From the NCBI RefSeq assembly GCF_018326285.1, contig NZ_AP023362.1, positions 4,650,001 through 4,714,000 of the forward strand: a stretch of DNA of 64,000 nucleotides. Direction: 5' to 3'. The stretch comes from Mycolicibacterium sp. TY81. Lineage in GTDB: Bacteria; Actinomycetota; Actinomycetes; Mycobacteriales; Mycobacteriaceae. Below the pieces are notes generated by a model. It was given only the letters and a program-made list of their open reading frames with translations, did not search any database and was not told where the DNA came from. Position 1 is the first letter of the stretch; every line of letters starts with the position of its first letter. Positions 16,929-25,630 of this stretch are shown piece after piece. Both the position numbers and the translations under genes were made by a program.

Positions 16929-18074
16929 TCAGACGGTTGCCGGGATGCCGCTCGGCGACAGCACCCGGTCGACGACGGCGGCCGCCAGGCCCAGGCCGGT
17001 CGTCATGCCGATCCCGGTGGTGACCGTCACGACATGGGTGCGTTCCACCGGCTCCTCGATGAGGAACTCCTGCCCTGGGGCCGAGCTGTAGACGCCCTGC
17101 CACCGTTCTCTGACTTCGATGTCGTTGATGCCGAACAGTTTTCGGGTTTGGCTGAGCAGGATGTCGAAGCCCTGCTCAGACTGGAACGGCGCCGCTGCGA
17201 CTTCCCGGATGTGGGTGTCGCCGATCAACAGCGAGCCGTCGGGCTGCAGCGTGAACATCAGGTGCAGGTCGATGTCCACCGCCTCGGGGTGCTCGTCCCG
17301 CAGTCGCTGTGCGACGGCCCCGACGCTGGGCAGGTCCTCGAAACCTGAGTACCGCAGCAACGACCAACCGGTGAACAGCGGCGCGGGGAGCGTGACCGCC
17401 AGCGGCAGCCTGGCCCGGATCATGTGCAGCCGGCAGCGCAGCAATCCGTCGCGCTCAGCCAGTTCGGGAAAGAGCCGGTCGATGTCGTAGTTGACGGCGA
17501 TGAAGGTGGTCTCGGTATGTATCGGCCCGCGCGAGGTGTGCACGAGGCCCGGTTCGAAGCCGGAAGCCGCGGTACGCCAATGGAAGTCGACGCCCTGCGA
17601 TTCCAGCCACCGCGCGATGGATGGCACCGCCGTTCGCGGGTCGACCTGAAGGTCATTGGGCAGGTACATGCCCCCGACTACGCGCGGATCGCGCACCGGC
17701 ACGCGGTCGAGCAGCTGCCGGCGGCTGAGCAGGTGCACGTCACCGCTGGGCCGGACGTCGACGAATTCACGCATGACGGCCAGTTCGTCCTCGTGGCGGG
17801 CGACGCAGTAGGTGCCCGCCTGCTTCGACCAGAACCCGGCCTGCCGGGACAGACCGAGCCAGTGCTGCCGGCCGGCCCGGGCGTAGTCCAGCGCGACACC
17901 GTTCTGCGCGGTGATGCACGCGTGGCCGAAGTTCTGCACCGACGCGCCGACCACACCGGCGGCGTGATCGACCACCGCGACCGCCAGTCCGCGACGGTGG
18001 GCGTGATAGGCGTGGGCAAGGCCGACGATTCCAGCTCCTACGACAACGACGTCGTAGCTCCGTTGATTTGGCAT
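16929..18074 (-). CDS. FAD-dependent amine oxidoreductase, phosphonate-associated (HpnW/TIGR03364-like)
   Basis: A 381-residue DAO-fold flavoprotein. The dinucleotide motif VVVVGAGIVGLAHAYHAHRRG begins at residue 9, and the C-terminal FAD motif is TTGIGMTTGLGLAAAV. Members of this clade sit beside PhnX-like hydrolases and are proposed to deaminate an aminophosphonate to the aldehyde, replacing the transaminase PhnW, which is absent here. The ATG at 18074 is chosen because it precedes the FAD motif by a normal distance. First gene of a three-gene minus-strand operon whose leader contains a TTGTCAATACAA site. Confidence 0.86.
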   Translation of the reverse strand: MPNQRSYDVVVVGAGIVGLAHAYHAHRRGLAVAVVDHAAGVVGASVQNFGHACITAQNGVALDYARAGRQHWLGLSRQAGFWSKQAGTYCVARHEDELAVMREFVDVRPSGDVHLLSRRQLLDRVPVRDPRVVGGMYLPNDLQVDPRTAVPSIARWLESQGVDFHWRTAASGFEPGLVHTSRGPIHTETTFIAVNYDIDRLFPELAERDGLLRCRLHMIRARLPLAVTLPAPLFTGWSLLRYSGFEDLPSVGAVAQRLRDEHPEAVDIDLHLMFTLQPDGSLLIGDTHIREVAAAPFQSEQGFDILLSQTRKLFGINDIEVRERWQGVYSSAPGQEFLIEEPVERTHVVTVTTGIGMTTGLGLAAAVVDRVLSPSGIPATV

Positions 18075-18103
18075 GGCAATAACAGTGCGGCACATCGCCA
18101 TAG

Positions 18104-18115
18104 TTGTCAATACAA
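18104..18115. promoter_or_regulatory. Candidate GntR operator upstream of the FAD oxidase operon
   Basis: TTGTCAATACAA differs at two positions from the palindrome TTGTCATGACAA before gntR. It lies 30-41 bp upstream of the FAD enzyme start; read on the minus strand it contains TTGACA, so a bound repressor would cover promoter elements. The AT-rich tract 18137-18150 (TATATA) may serve the divergent SDR gene. Confidence 0.5.
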
Positions 18116-18261
18116 GTTATGCACGATTTCAGTACTCGTATATATAAGTGTAACGGCGTGTGAACGTGCGGGAAACACTGCCGATGGCGCACGACCACTA
18201 CGCCACGGTCGCCGTGACAACATGGGGACCAACACGCCACCCCAGCACCGAAGGAGCCGCC

Positions 18262-19020
18262 ATGGGGTACGCCGACGAACTGTTCGACCTCACGGACCGG
18301 GTGGTCCTGATCACCGGAGGCAGCCGCGGACTCGGCAGGGAGATGGCGTTCGCGGCGGCCCACTGCGGCGCCGACGTCATCATCGCCAGCCGGAACCTGG
18401 AGTCGTGTCAGGCCACTGCTGCCGAGGTCGTCGCCGAGACGGGCCGGGCCGCACTGGCCCATCAGGTGCACGTCGGCCGCTGGGACGAGTTGGACGGTTT
18501 GGTGGACGCCGCCTATGACGCGTTCGGCAAGGTCGACGTGCTGGTGAACAACGCCGGGATGTCGCCGTTGTACGAATCGCTGGACTCGGTGCCCGAGAAG
18601 CTGTTCGACGCTGTGGTGAATCTGAACTTCAAGGGGCCGTTCCGGTTGTCGGCACTGATCGGCGAGCGGATGGTGGCCGACGGCGGCGGGTCGATCATCA
18701 ACATCAGTTCGTCGGGCTCACTGCGGCCCGACGCCCACATGCTGCCGTACGCGGCCGCCAAGGCCGGATTGAACACGCTCACAGAGGGTTTCGCGAAAGC
18801 GTTTGGCCCGACGGTGCGGGTCAACACCCTGATGGCCGGGCCGTTCCTCACCGACATCAGCAAGGCGTGGGGTGCGGATCCGTCGAGCGCCTTCCGCTCG
18901 CTGCCGCTGCAGCGCGCCGGTGATCCTCGCGAAATCGTCGGCGCTGCACTGTTTTTGATGTCCGACGCATCCAGCTTCACCACCGGCTCGATCCTGCGCG
19001 CCGACGGTGGTTTCGCCTAA
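18262..19020 (+). CDS. SDR family oxidoreductase
   Basis: A 252-residue classical short-chain dehydrogenase/reductase. The cofactor motif TGGSRGLG is at 18-25, NNAG at 97-100, and the catalytic Ser near 149-151, Tyr163 and Lys167 (YAAAK) are all present. AAGGAG lies 6 bases before the ATG. It is divergent from the FAD oxidase operon, so it could be co-regulated with it, for example reducing or oxidising an aldehyde product, but nothing in the sequence fixes the substrate. Its last bases are repeated exactly at 21506-21523. Confidence 0.88.
   Translation: MGYADELFDLTDRVVLITGGSRGLGREMAFAAAHCGADVIIASRNLESCQATAAEVVAETGRAALAHQVHVGRWDELDGLVDAAYDAFGKVDVLVNNAGMSPLYESLDSVPEKLFDAVVNLNFKGPFRLSALIGERMVADGGGSIINISSSGSLRPDAHMLPYAAAKAGLNTLTEGFAKAFGPTVRVNTLMAGPFLTDISKAWGADPSSAFRSLPLQRAGDPREIVGAALFLMSDASSFTTGSILRADGGFA
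19002..19019. repeat. 18-bp direct repeat, left copy
   Basis: CGACGGTGGTTTCGCCTA ends the SDR gene here and occurs again, identical, at 21506-21523 just before the TetR gene's end. The two copies bracket the double-GGDEF gene. Confidence 0.75.
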
Positions 19021-21416
19021 ACGGGGGAATTCGGGCTCACGCCATCGACTTCCAACCGATTGCGGCCAAGGTGCTTGGCCGCGTAGAGCGCCCGGTCCGC
19101 ACGGCTGAGCAACTGCGAGGCGGCGGTGTCGGGATCATCGACCGCTACGCCAGCCGGCCACGCTGCGAGCCCTGCAGAAGCCGTGACGCGAGGGCGATCG
19201 CCGTCGTCACCCTGACGTCGGCCGGTGACGGCCATGCGAACCCTCTCCGGCGTATCCGTGGTTTCGGCACCACCGGCGAGAACGACGGCGAACTCCTCGC
19301 CGCCGAGGCGAGCCGCGAAGCCGCCACATTCGGCTGTCGCACTGCGCAATTGGTCTGCGACGGTGCGCAGACATGCGTCACCCGCCGGGTGTCCGAGTCG
19401 GTCGTTGTACTGCTTGAAGTAGTCGACGTCGATCAGCAGCACCGCCGGCGCAACCCCGGAAACCAGTCGCTCGCGCAGCTCGGCTGTGAAAGCTCTCCGG
19501 TTGGGCAGGCCGGTCAGGGGGTCGGTGCTGCTGAGCTCTTCGAGAAGCCGTGAACGGCTCCAATCGAGCCGCCGAGAGCGCTCCAGCAGGTACGCGAAGC
19601 GCAAGCAGACGAAGACCATGAGGATGGTCGCGCAGATGGTCAAGAACTCGTTGCTCGTGATGGGCAGACTGACCATTTCGACGATGATGATGCCTGTGGT
19701 GAGCGTGACCATCGACGGCATCAGCAACCGGTACACGATCTGCACGACAGCCAGGCTCAACAGCACCGCCACCGGCATCAGGTAGGGGACGACATCGAAC
19801 CCTTTGGGCGTCTGAATCGCCCGCTCGAACATCTGGGCGGACAGGATCACAGCGACCGCACCGATGTAGATCGGTGCCGACCACGCGCGCAGCCGCACCC
19901 AACTCGCGCCGATCAGAGCGACGACTGCGGCGGGCGCGATACCGACACCAAGGGTGAGCCGGCCGAAAGTCACTGCCTCGGAGGGAATTTTGAGCAGCGG
20001 CTCCTGAAACACGAAGATGAATGCGCACACCAGCAGCAGACCGATCATGATGAACCGCCGGGTGCGACGGCCCTGTACCTCGTACATGCCGAGAAACGCC
20101 GCTTCGTCCTGCCGGTTGAGAAAGCGCAGTGTGGACGTCTTTGTCTGGAGTTCCGGGAGTGCACGTTGGCCGGGCGACCTGTCCGCGACAAGCGGTGCCG
20201 TTACGCGGGTGTCCGCACTGTGATTCTCGTTGCGGTCATGCACAATTCGGTTCCGGCCCGCGGCCTTCGCCTGATACAGGGCACGATCGGCACGATCGAT
20301 GAGCCTGTGAATCAACGCAGACCGGCGCTCGGCGGTCAGCGGTCGCACATCCGGCGGCACGAGAATCTCGGCGGACCCGGCGGACGCCGTGACCACGGCG
20401 CCGTCATTCGACCGCATGATGCGCAACGTGCCGATCGATTCGCGCAACAGTTCAGCACGTCGACGCGCATTCTCCGGTGTGGTGCCGTGCCACATCACGA
20501 CGAACTCTTCGCCGGCGTAGCGGGCCGCAAACTCATGTCGTGTGTCGATCTGCTCACGCAGGTGTGCACCGACCGCCGCCAAACATTCGTCTCCGGCGAT
20601 GTGCCCCAGCCGGTCATTGAGGCTTTTGAACTCGTCGAGATCGAGAATGGCGAGCACGACGGAGTCCCCGGCGGCAGCAGATTCCACTGCAGCGTCCAGG
20701 CTTTCGTCGAAAAATCGCCGGTTGGGGAGACCGGTCAAACTGTCGACGCGGGTGAGCTCATCGAGCTCGCGTTGGCGCAGCCAGGCGTGGCGGCTGCTGT
20801 TCTCCAACTCATAGGCCGATGCCGGGGACACGCTGACGATCCCGGCGGACGCCATCAACTGGAACAATGTCGAAGAGGTGACCGCGTTCAGACTCAATTC
20901 GGCGACGACGATGCCGACCAGGCCCAGAAGCATGGCCGGAACCATGAACACGAACCGGATCTGCACGACCACCAGGCTCATCAGGATGGTGACAGGAACG
21001 ATGATCGGCAGCACGTCCATGCCGTGCTGCAAGCAGATGGTGCGCACGGCCATCATGCACGCGATATCGAGATAGGCCGCAATCACGAACAGTGCCTGAG
21101 ACCACCGCCGTACGGGGCCGCTGGACCCACTCACCCAGCGCAGGAGGGCAGGGATCCCGATGGCGACAATCAGGAGCGGCCCCCACGCCAGCAGCTCTGG
21201 CGGCACCTTGAGCAAATACCGGTGAAACAGGAGTACTGCGCCAACTCCCAGCAGCATCACGAGCCAGAGTTCCAGCCGGAGAGCGCGTCCCTGATCGTCG
21301 AAGGCCGCCCGGAAGTCACGCTCCGCGACTGGGTCGTCACCTCCCGACAATGCTTTTTCCTGCGCCGCCGACGATGCGTCAGGGAAGGCCCCGCCCCGCA
21401 CCGCACCCGTGGTCAC
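19017..21416 (-). CDS. Tandem-duplicated membrane GGDEF protein (putative double diguanylate cyclase)
   Basis: A 799-residue protein made of two similar halves offset by about 407 residues. Each half has four to six membrane helices (about 50-200 and 455-610), a shared motif (GMDVLPIIVPVTILMSLVV at 132 and GFDVVPYLMPVAVLLSLAV at 539), then a GGDEF domain (222-395 and 628-790). The active-site loops are AGEEF (301-305) and GGEEF (705-709), with preceding DLTGLPNRR-type and DxDxFKxxND motifs in both. Neither half shows an RxxD inhibitory site. Both could make c-di-GMP; the second is the more canonical. It overlaps the convergent SDR end by 4 bp and is bracketed by an 18-bp repeat. Confidence 0.9.
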   Translation of the reverse strand: MTTGAVRGGAFPDASSAAQEKALSGGDDPVAERDFRAAFDDQGRALRLELWLVMLLGVGAVLLFHRYLLKVPPELLAWGPLLIVAIGIPALLRWVSGSSGPVRRWSQALFVIAAYLDIACMMAVRTICLQHGMDVLPIIVPVTILMSLVVVQIRFVFMVPAMLLGLVGIVVAELSLNAVTSSTLFQLMASAGIVSVSPASAYELENSSRHAWLRQRELDELTRVDSLTGLPNRRFFDESLDAAVESAAAGDSVVLAILDLDEFKSLNDRLGHIAGDECLAAVGAHLREQIDTRHEFAARYAGEEFVVMWHGTTPENARRRAELLRESIGTLRIMRSNDGAVVTASAGSAEILVPPDVRPLTAERRSALIHRLIDRADRALYQAKAAGRNRIVHDRNENHSADTRVTAPLVADRSPGQRALPELQTKTSTLRFLNRQDEAAFLGMYEVQGRRTRRFIMIGLLLVCAFIFVFQEPLLKIPSEAVTFGRLTLGVGIAPAAVVALIGASWVRLRAWSAPIYIGAVAVILSAQMFERAIQTPKGFDVVPYLMPVAVLLSLAVVQIVYRLLMPSMVTLTTGIIIVEMVSLPITSNEFLTICATILMVFVCLRFAYLLERSRRLDWSRSRLLEELSSTDPLTGLPNRRAFTAELRERLVSGVAPAVLLIDVDYFKQYNDRLGHPAGDACLRTVADQLRSATAECGGFAARLGGEEFAVVLAGGAETTDTPERVRMAVTGRRQGDDGDRPRVTASAGLAAWPAGVAVDDPDTAASQLLSRADRALYAAKHLGRNRLEVDGVSPNSPV

Positions 21417-21505
21417 GGCGCTACCTTACCTGCGACTGGGCGCCCCGGCCGGTGCTATTCGCCAATTTTGAACCCGGCGAAGATAGAATCCAGCAAAACC
21501 ACACG

Positions 21506-21523
21506 CGACGGTGGTTTCGCCTA
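21506..21523. repeat. 18-bp direct repeat, right copy
   Basis: Identical to 19002-19019 and 3 bp from the stop codon of the TetR gene. It suggests that the roughly 2.5-kb segment with the GGDEF gene was inserted at the old end of the SDR gene. Confidence 0.75.
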
Positions 21524-21525
21524 GG

Positions 21526-22188
21526 TCACAGATGACCGCTCGCCACGAGCGCAGCGGCCGCGGTGGCGAGTGACTCGTTGGCACGGTCTCGTTCGTCGCC
21601 CATTCCGACGAGGAAATCGACGATCATCGGGGTGAGAATATCCCGCAGTCCGTGGCCTTCCGCGCCGAAGAATCCGGCCATCTCGAGCATCACCGCCCCG
21701 TGGCACATGCTCCAGATGCGGCCTGCGACAGCGACTTCGCCGTCGTCGCGGATGCGGCCGGCCTCGGCCATCCGGCGCACGGAATCGCAGAGCGTCTGGA
21801 AGGACGCGTCGCGCGACGTGGCATGGCCGGTCACCGTCAGATCGCTGCGGACGCTCGACAACGACGCCGGGACCGTCGTGCCGAACATCAATTGATAGTG
21901 CTGCGGATTCTTCAGTGCGAACCGGCGGTACGCGGCGCCCATCGAGAAGAAGTCCGCCACCGGGTCATCGGTATGCGGGATGGCTGCCAGCGCTGCACCG
22001 AACCGCGCGAAGATCTCGGCCGACAGGGCGTCGACCACACCGGTCATCGAACCGAAGTGGGTGTACACGACCATGGTCGACGTGCCCACCTCGGCGGCGA
22101 GCTTTCGCACCGTCAGCGCCTGGAGACCGTCGCGTTCGAGTATCACGATGCCGGCTTCGATCAATTGCCGACGAATTTCTTCGCTCAC
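21526..22188 (-). CDS. TetR/AcrR-family regulator
   Basis: A 220-residue repressor. The N-terminal helix-turn-helix is at about 10-55 (ALTVRKLAAEVGTSTMVVYTHFGS), and the larger helical C-terminal ligand domain resembles the WHG/TetR_C group. The start is GTG at 22188. It diverges from the carotenoid oxygenase gene; two palindromes in the 70-bp gap are its probable operators, so it should repress both itself and the oxygenase. Confidence 0.88.
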   Translation of the reverse strand: MSEEIRRQLIEAGIVILERDGLQALTVRKLAAEVGTSTMVVYTHFGSMTGVVDALSAEIFARFGAALAAIPHTDDPVADFFSMGAAYRRFALKNPQHYQLMFGTTVPASLSSVRSDLTVTGHATSRDASFQTLCDSVRRMAEAGRIRDDGEVAVAGRIWSMCHGAVMLEMAGFFGAEGHGLRDILTPMIVDFLVGMGDERDRANESLATAAAALVASGHL

Positions 22189-22203
22189 CCTTGCAGACCT
22201 CTC

Positions 22204-22246
22204 ATAACAGTGTTATACCAGTAACCGCGGCCAATAACACTGTTAT
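22204..22246. promoter_or_regulatory. Paired TetR operators
   Basis: ATAACAGTGTTAT (22204-22216) and its reverse complement ATAACACTGTTAT (22234-22246) are near-perfect 13-bp palindromes 30 bp apart centre to centre, filling the space between the TetR and oxygenase starts. Confidence 0.8.
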
Positions 22247-22258
22247 GGAGGTTCTGGG

Positions 22259-23704
22259 ATGACCAACCGCTACCTGGAAGGCGCCTTCGCGCCACTGCAC
22301 GACGAGTACACCCTGACCGATCTGTCCGTGACCGGCACGATCCCGGACTACCTGGACGGCCGCTATCTGCGCAACGGCCCCAACCCGATCGGCGAAATCG
22401 ACCCCGAGCTCTACAACTGGTTCCTCGGTGACGGCATGGTGCACGGCATCCGCCTCCGCGACGGCAAGGCCGAGTGGTACCGCAATCGTTGGGTGCGTGG
22501 GCCGTTGACCACGGCGGCGCTCGGCGAGGGCACGCCGCCCGGGCACGGTAGTCCGTTCGGCATCGGCGCCAACACCAACGTGCTGGGCCACGCCGGCAAG
22601 ACCCTGGCACTGGTCGAAGGCGGCGGGGCGAGTTATGAGCTGACCGACGAACTGGACACCGTCGGCGCGTGCGATTTCGACGGCACCCTCAGCGGCGGCT
22701 ACACCGCACACCCGAAGCGCGATCCGGAAACCGGTGAACTGCATGCGGTTTCGTACAGCTTCACCCGCGGCAACACCGTGCAGTACTCGGTGATCGGTAC
22801 CGACGGCCGAGCCCGGCGCACCGTCGACATCGAGGTCCACGGCAGCCCGATGATGCACGACTTCTCGCTGACCGAGCGCCACGTCATCTTCTACGACCTG
22901 CCCGTGAGCTTCGACGCGCGGACCATCACCGAGATGGTGGTGCCAAAGGCACTGCGACTGCCGGCGCGACTGCTGTTGTCCTCGGTGATCGGCCGGGTCA
23001 AGATTCCCGATCCCGTCGTCGCGCGCCAGTCGAGCTTCAGATCGAGTGATCGGCGCTTCCCGTACTCGTGGAATCCCAAGTACCCGGCGCGCATCGGCGT
23101 GATGCCCCGCGACGGCGGGAACGCCGACGTGCGCTGGTTCGACGTCGAACCGTGCTACGTCTTCCACCCGATGAACGCCTACGACTCCCCCGACGACAAC
23201 ACGATCGTCCTGGACGTGGTGCGGCACCCGAAGATGTTCGACACAGACCGCATCGGCCCCAACGAAGGGCCGCCGACCCTGGACCGGTGGACCATCGACC
23301 TCAGCGCCGGCAAGGTGCTCGAGGACCGCGTGGACGACCACCCCCAGGAGTTCCCGCGCGTCGACGAACGCCTGGTCGGCAAGCGTCACCGTTACGGCTA
23401 CGCGCCGATGATCGCCGAGGGCGTCAGTGGCAGTGACACGCTGCTCAAACACGACTTCGTCGCCGGCAATACCGCGACCCGTCATTTCGGTGCCGGGAAA
23501 GAGCTGGGCGAGTTCGTTTTTCACCCGTCGTCGGCGACCGCCGCAGAAGACGACGGCGTGCTGATGGGCTTTGTCTACGACGCCCCGACCGACCACAGCG
23601 AGCTGGCGATCCTCGACGCCCAGACGCTGCAGGACGTCGCGAGCATCAAACTGCCGCACCGCGTGCCGGCCGGCTTCCACGGCAACTGGGTGCCGACCGT
23701 CTGA
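22259..23704 (+). CDS. Carotenoid oxygenase family protein
   Basis: A 481-residue seven-blade propeller non-heme iron dioxygenase that cleaves alkene bonds in carotenoids, apocarotenoids or stilbene-like phenolics. The N-terminus GRYLRNGPNPIG is typical, and the four iron-binding histidines can be placed at H151 (TAHPK), H200 (MMHDFS), H303 (VFHPMNAY) and H474 (GFHGNW). No carotenoid-synthesis genes are in the window, so a phenolic or apocarotenoid substrate is possible. Control by the divergent TetR repressor is likely. Confidence 0.92.
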   Translation: MTNRYLEGAFAPLHDEYTLTDLSVTGTIPDYLDGRYLRNGPNPIGEIDPELYNWFLGDGMVHGIRLRDGKAEWYRNRWVRGPLTTAALGEGTPPGHGSPFGIGANTNVLGHAGKTLALVEGGGASYELTDELDTVGACDFDGTLSGGYTAHPKRDPETGELHAVSYSFTRGNTVQYSVIGTDGRARRTVDIEVHGSPMMHDFSLTERHVIFYDLPVSFDARTITEMVVPKALRLPARLLLSSVIGRVKIPDPVVARQSSFRSSDRRFPYSWNPKYPARIGVMPRDGGNADVRWFDVEPCYVFHPMNAYDSPDDNTIVLDVVRHPKMFDTDRIGPNEGPPTLDRWTIDLSAGKVLEDRVDDHPQEFPRVDERLVGKRHRYGYAPMIAEGVSGSDTLLKHDFVAGNTATRHFGAGKELGEFVFHPSSATAAEDDGVLMGFVYDAPTDHSELAILDAQTLQDVASIKLPHRVPAGFHGNWVPTV

Positions 23705-23721
23705 CCGGCCGGCCGGCCCGG

Positions 23722-25599
23722 CTACGGCGTGATGATGTTGAACGCCGGGTCGGGCCGGTCGATGGCGCCCAGCAGCGTGGGCAGGGCGGTGGCGTCACCG
23801 GCCACCTCGACACCCGGCGAGCTGGTGTCACCCGCGGCAAACGCCAAGAGCCGCAACTTGTTCGCCAGCGTGACGGTGGCCTGCACGGTGTCCGGGTCGG
23901 CGGCGACCTTGCGGTACACCAGCACGCCGTTGCGCAGGCTCAGCCGGTAGTTCGTGGCGACGTCTCGGAACGTCACGTCGATGGCCAGGTTCAGCTCCCA
24001 GGCCCGCGGACCGTTGATGTTGATCGCGAAGGTGTCGAACATCTGCTCCGGCGTCAGCTGCGCGAGCAGCGTCGGCGACGAGCTCTGCGTCGGGGTACCG
24101 AAGTTCCCGACCCGCAGCTCGGTGGCACCGGACAGGAAGAAGTTGCGCCACACGGCGTTCTCGGCGCCGTAGGCCATCTGCTCCAACGTGTCCGCATACA
24201 GCGACCGGGCCGCGGCGTGGTGCTCGTCGGTGAAGATCGCGTGGTCCAACAGGGTTACCGCCCAACGGAAGTCACCTTCGTCGAACGCGGCCTGCGCCAG
24301 CTCGACGACCCGGTCGATGCCGCCCATGGCCGCGACGTAGCGCGGCGCCGCCGCGGCCGGCGGGTGCTGCCAGAGGCGGCCCGGATTGCCGTCGAACCAG
24401 CCCATGTAGCGCTGGTAGACCGCCTTGACGTTGTGACTGACCGAGCCGTAGTAACCGTGTGTGTGCCAGGCCTTCTCCAAAGCCGGTGGCATCTGGAAGC
24501 TCTCGGCGATCTCGATGCCGGTGTAGCCCTGGTTGAGCTGGCGCAACGTCTGGTCATGCAGGTAGGCGTACAGATCCCGTTGCAGCGAAAGGTATTCGAC
24601 GATGTTGTCCTGCCCCCACGTCGGCCAGTGGTGCGACGCGAAGACCACGTCGGCGCGGCCGGAGAAGGTGTCGATGGCCTCGGTCAGGTAGCCCGCCCAG
24701 CCGTGCGGGTCACGGACCAGCGCGCCGCGCAGCGTCAGCAGGTTGTGCAGGTTGTGGGTGGCGTTCTCGGCCATGCACAGCGCGCGGAATTGCGGGAAAT
24801 AGAAATGCATCTCGGCGGGCGCCTCGGTGCCGGGCGCCATCTGGAACTCGATCTCGACGCCGTCGATGGTGTGCGTCTCGCCTGTCACCTTGATGTCGAG
24901 CGTCGGCACGATCAGTGCCACCTCACCCGTCGACCCGACCTGCCCCAGACCACAGCCGACCTGGCCCTGTGGACCACGGTCGAGCGCCGCTCCGTACATG
25001 TAGCCGGCGCGGCGCGCCATTGCCGTTCCGGCATAGACGTTTTCCTGCACCGCGTGCTCGGTGAAGCCTTCCGGCGCGATGATCACGACGTGGCCGGCGT
25101 CGACCTCGGCCTGCGACGTCACGCCCAGCACGCCGCCGAAGTGGTCGGCGTGGCTGTGCGTGTAGATGACGGCCCGGACCGCACGGTCACCGCGGTGCGC
25201 GCGGTACAGCGCCAGCGCCGCCGCGGCGGTCTCCGTGGAGATCAGCGGGTCGATGACGATGATGCCGGTGTCACTCTCGATGAAGCTGATGTTCGACAGG
25301 TCCAGGCCCCGGACCTGGTAGATGCCTGGTACCACCTCGTAGAGGCCCTGCTTGGCGCACAACTGGGACTGCCGCCACAGGCTGGGGTGCACGCTGTCCG
25401 GGGCGTCGCCGTTCAGGAAGTTGTAGGAGTCGTTGTCCCACACCACTCTTCCGTCGGCGGCGGTGACGACGCACGGTTCCATGGCGGCGATGAAGCCGCG
25501 GTCGGCATCCTCGAAGTCCCGGGTGTCCGCGAACGGGAGCGTCGCGGTGTGAGCGCGGTTGGCGGCGGCAATGGCATCGGTGGGCGGCTTCTGCTCCAT
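23722..25599 (-). CDS. Alkylsulfatase-like metallo-beta-lactamase fold hydrolase (SdsA1 type)
   Basis: A 625-residue protein. The N-terminal MBL domain has THSHADHFGG at 147-156 and further metal ligands in EAPAEMHFYFP and ENATHNLHN; then come a helical dimerisation region (about residues 400-495) and a C-terminal SCP2-like domain (LAQLTPEQMFDTFAININGP onward). That is the full architecture of secondary/primary alkylsulfatases such as SdsA1. No signal peptide is seen, so it acts in the cytosol. The ATG at 25599 is preferred to the TTG three codons upstream. It is followed by the convergent oxygenase end. Confidence 0.9.
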   Translation of the reverse strand: MEQKPPTDAIAAANRAHTATLPFADTRDFEDADRGFIAAMEPCVVTAADGRVVWDNDSYNFLNGDAPDSVHPSLWRQSQLCAKQGLYEVVPGIYQVRGLDLSNISFIESDTGIIVIDPLISTETAAAALALYRAHRGDRAVRAVIYTHSHADHFGGVLGVTSQAEVDAGHVVIIAPEGFTEHAVQENVYAGTAMARRAGYMYGAALDRGPQGQVGCGLGQVGSTGEVALIVPTLDIKVTGETHTIDGVEIEFQMAPGTEAPAEMHFYFPQFRALCMAENATHNLHNLLTLRGALVRDPHGWAGYLTEAIDTFSGRADVVFASHHWPTWGQDNIVEYLSLQRDLYAYLHDQTLRQLNQGYTGIEIAESFQMPPALEKAWHTHGYYGSVSHNVKAVYQRYMGWFDGNPGRLWQHPPAAAAPRYVAAMGGIDRVVELAQAAFDEGDFRWAVTLLDHAIFTDEHHAAARSLYADTLEQMAYGAENAVWRNFFLSGATELRVGNFGTPTQSSSPTLLAQLTPEQMFDTFAININGPRAWELNLAIDVTFRDVATNYRLSLRNGVLVYRKVAADPDTVQATVTLANKLRLLAFAAGDTSSPGVEVAGDATALPTLLGAIDRPDPAFNIITP

Positions 25600-25630
25600 G
25601 CCGACCAACCTAGCGTCAATTTCCCGCGGG

